A DNA stretch of 15,872 nucleotides, taken from assembly GCA_003532195.1 (NCBI GenBank), contig DOFA01000132.1:16097-31968 (forward strand). Reading direction: 5' to 3'. This document shows, in pieces, positions 13,991 to 15,872 of this stretch. The stretch comes from Clostridiales bacterium (lineage in GTDB: Bacteria; Bacillota; Clostridia; Saccharofermentanales; UBA5734). A program made the translations under genes and the position numbers. The notes under the pieces are model-generated. The model made no database searches. It worked only from the letters and a program-made list of their open reading frames with translations, and was not told the origin of the DNA. Within the stretch, counting starts at the first letter, position 1, and each line of letters starts with the position of its first letter.

Positions 13991-15748
13991 ATGTCTGAGC
14001 AACGAATATGCGGTATCCATGAGTATATTTTCCATACAGAGGACGATTCGTTTTCTTTATCGGCCGGGATTAGCCATCAGGAATGTGGGATCGATATCCT
14101 CTGGTTTTGTCTGGACGCGCCTTATTTATCCAAACTGCCCAGACTGACGATCCGCTGGCAACGTCCCATAATCGATATGATAGCCTGCTGGACGCCCGCC
14201 GGGAAAAGCCAACTTGGCGACAATGAATCGTGTGCGACATACTCTGCTCCGGTTTCATGCCTGTACGGCGGCAATAACCGCAATCGGGAGACTTGGGCCC
14301 TGTCCGATGCGATGCCGGTCATCCGCAGCCATATCGGGCTGCGTGTCGACTATGGCATACAGGCAAACGACTCCATCGAGCTGACGCTGTTCTCTGCACC
14401 TTCCGATCTGGCGGCTCATTATGAAGCACTGCTCCGGATTGACACCCGGGATATTCCATACGAGCAGGCCTTGGAGAGCGTTTCGAAGTGGTGGGAAACA
14501 TTTCCGGAATATGGGCATTCTATGATACCGGACGCCTGCCTTCACCCGCATTATTCAACCTGGTACAGTTTTGTCCAGGATCCCGATGCTGCTCGCGTGG
14601 AAAAGCAAGCTGCGCTGGCCAGGCAGATCGGCTGCCACTCGATTATTGTCGACGATGGCTGGCAAATGGACGCTGATTTCGACTATTATGCCCATTGCGG
14701 AGACTGGAAACCCTCTGCTGTGAAATTTCCGGACATGAAGGCCCATGTAGCTAAAATACATGACATGGGTATGAAATATCTGCTCTGGTACGCAGTGCCT
14801 CTTTGCGGAAACGACAGCCGTTTGATCAAGGTATTCGGGGACAAGCTTCTGCGAACCTGGCCTGAATTGAAAACCAATTACCTCGATCCCAGGTATCCGG
14901 ATGTCCGCGAATACCTGATCAATACATTTGAGAAGGCTGTCATGGATTGGCAGGTCGACGGATTGAAACTGGATTTTGTTGATGGATTTCGGCAGCCACG
15001 GCAAGAATTGAACCCGAATGATCCACGACGCGATTTTGAATCCGTCCCAGCTGCAGCAGACAAGTTGTTGTCGGATACCCTTGCACGGCTGAGAATTCTA
15101 AATCCAGATATCATGATTGAATTCCGGCAACCCTATATTGGTCCGGTCATGCGCAGGTACTGCAACATGATTCGCGCCGGTGACTGCCCGAATTCAGCCA
15201 GCCTCAATAAAAACCGCATTGCGGACCTGCGCCTTCTCTTTTCCGGGGCTTCTATCCATAGCGACATGTTGATGTGGAATCCGGAAGACTCAATTGAAAG
15301 TGTGGGTTGTTTCCTGGTGTCCATTATCTTCTCGGTGCCGCAGATTTCAATGCTGCTTGATCAGATTCCACAGGAGCACCTGGATGTACTGAAATTTTGG
15401 CTGGCCATATGGGAGAAATACCGCAGTTCCCTGGTTCTGGGTGAATTCCGCGCTTGTTATCCGGAGCTGCAGTATCCAATGCTGACAGGCTGGAAAGACG
15501 ATGAATTTTCTGCGGCAGTCTTTTGTGATATACCTGTGCCGATTCCCTCAGACAAGAAACGCATCCTGATTGCCAACGGCGGATCCAGGCACCGCGTTCT
15601 TATCGAAGCTGATGGTCAATATTCCCCGTGCCGGCTGATCATCTACCACAGCACAGGCAAAATCCTGTTCGACGATCAGCATGTTTTTAAGAAGGGTATC
15701 AATGATTTGGATATACCGATCGGCGGAGCGGCCGAATTGATTTTTTAA
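13991..15748 (+). CDS. GH36-like alpha-galactosidase (clan GH-D)
   Basis: Probable cytoplasmic retaining alpha-galactosidase or related glycosidase, 585 residues, no signal peptide. After an N-terminal beta-sandwich region (about 1-175), the TIM barrel shows clan GH-D landmarks: HYSTWYSF (187-194), IVDDGWQMD (219-227), DWKPSAVKFPDMKAHVAKIH, and GLKLDFVDGF with the probable nucleophile Asp328. MIRAGDCPNS follows with the probable acid/base Asp398, at the place of the RxSD motif. A C-terminal beta domain follows. It is shorter than the roughly 700-residue canonical GH36 enzymes and the barrel motifs diverge (KLDF for KWD), so a GH36 subgroup or a neighbouring family is possible. ATG codons occur at 13988 and 13991; AGGTGA lies better spaced for 13991. 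It is divergent from the large toroid enzyme and followed 39 bases later by another gene on the same strand, so it probably heads an operon. Confidence 0.8.
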   Translation: MSEQRICGIHEYIFHTEDDSFSLSAGISHQECGIDILWFCLDAPYLSKLPRLTIRWQRPIIDMIACWTPAGKSQLGDNESCATYSAPVSCLYGGNNRNRETWALSDAMPVIRSHIGLRVDYGIQANDSIELTLFSAPSDLAAHYEALLRIDTRDIPYEQALESVSKWWETFPEYGHSMIPDACLHPHYSTWYSFVQDPDAARVEKQAALARQIGCHSIIVDDGWQMDADFDYYAHCGDWKPSAVKFPDMKAHVAKIHDMGMKYLLWYAVPLCGNDSRLIKVFGDKLLRTWPELKTNYLDPRYPDVREYLINTFEKAVMDWQVDGLKLDFVDGFRQPRQELNPNDPRRDFESVPAAADKLLSDTLARLRILNPDIMIEFRQPYIGPVMRRYCNMIRAGDCPNSASLNKNRIADLRLLFSGASIHSDMLMWNPEDSIESVGCFLVSIIFSVPQISMLLDQIPQEHLDVLKFWLAIWEKYRSSLVLGEFRACYPELQYPMLTGWKDDEFSAAVFCDIPVPIPSDKKRILIANGGSRHRVLIEADGQYSPCRLIIYHSTGKILFDDQHVFKKGINDLDIPIGGAAELIF

Positions 15749-15787
15749 CGTGTATAGTCAGCTGATACAAACAGGGAGGTCAATCGT

Positions 15788-15872
15788 ATGCAAACTCAAA
15801 AAAGCGTCTCCAATGATAGAGCAGATCTTGGCCGTCGGACAGCGCTGCCAGATCATCTGAGAGAGGAACGGA
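15788..15872 (+). CDS. Start of an unidentified gene, cut off by the window
   Basis: An ATG at 15788 is preceded by AGGGAGGT with seven bases of spacing, a strong ribosome binding site. The frame stays open to the window edge, giving 28 residues that are polar and charged (MQTQKSVSNDRADLGRRT, then LPDHLREER). No family can be recognised from this stretch. It follows the alpha-galactosidase gene by 39 bases on the same strand and is likely co-transcribed. A sugar transporter or a further glycosidase would fit the context, but that is only a guess. Confidence 0.6.
   Translation, partial: MQTQKSVSNDRADLGRRTALPDHLREER

Overview
The window looks like chromosomal DNA of an anaerobic, moderately GC-rich bacterium, most likely a Clostridia-type Firmicute. 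The reasons are strong AGGAGG-type ribosome binding sites, sigma-A-like promoters (TTGAAC-17-TATAAT), an electron-bifurcating lactate dehydrogenase/Etf operon known from acetogens and other anaerobes, and cytoplasmic glycosidases. The taxonomic call is inference; no rRNA or tRNA gene is present to anchor it.

Layout. (1) Positions 1-739, plus strand: the 3' part of a DUF4234/SHOCT membrane protein whose frame is open to the window edge. (2) Positions 800-5201, minus strand: a compact operon in the order GntR/FCD regulator, EtfB, EtfA with an N-terminal ferredoxin domain, and FAD-linked lactate dehydrogenase. This matches the lctABCD order of Acetobacterium woodii. A near-consensus promoter overlaps a TGGTC-type operator in front of the regulator gene, so autoregulation by a 2-hydroxy acid such as lactate is likely. 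Neither lactate permease nor racemase is in the window. (3) Positions 5225-5299: a cluster of ACGCACG palindromes at the 3' end of the next minus-strand gene. (4) Positions 5295-6644, minus: a protein of the neutral-ceramidase fold that lacks the catalytic serine. (5) Positions 6824-8203, plus: an unrecognised membrane protein, preceded by an 11-bp perfect hairpin. (6) Positions 8215-9519, minus: a DUF4143-type AAA ATPase whose promoter region holds a perfect 33-bp tandem duplication. (7) Positions 9727-10002, plus: a small CGFC thioredoxin/glutaredoxin-like protein. (8) Positions 10078-13515, minus: an 1145-residue protein with a probable six-hairpin glycosidase toroid. (9) Positions 13516-13990: a long AT-rich divergent control region. 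(10) Positions 13991-15748, plus: a GH36-like alpha-galactosidase, followed after 39 bases by the first codons of another gene.

Two functional units stand out. The lct operon should oxidise lactate to pyruvate by flavin-based electron confurcation, using reduced ferredoxin to drive NAD+ reduction. The two divergently transcribed glycosidases lack signal peptides and probably act on an imported galactoside or other glycoside. The other genes are single genes with little link to their neighbours. I found no CRISPR array, insertion sequence, phage gene or RNA gene.
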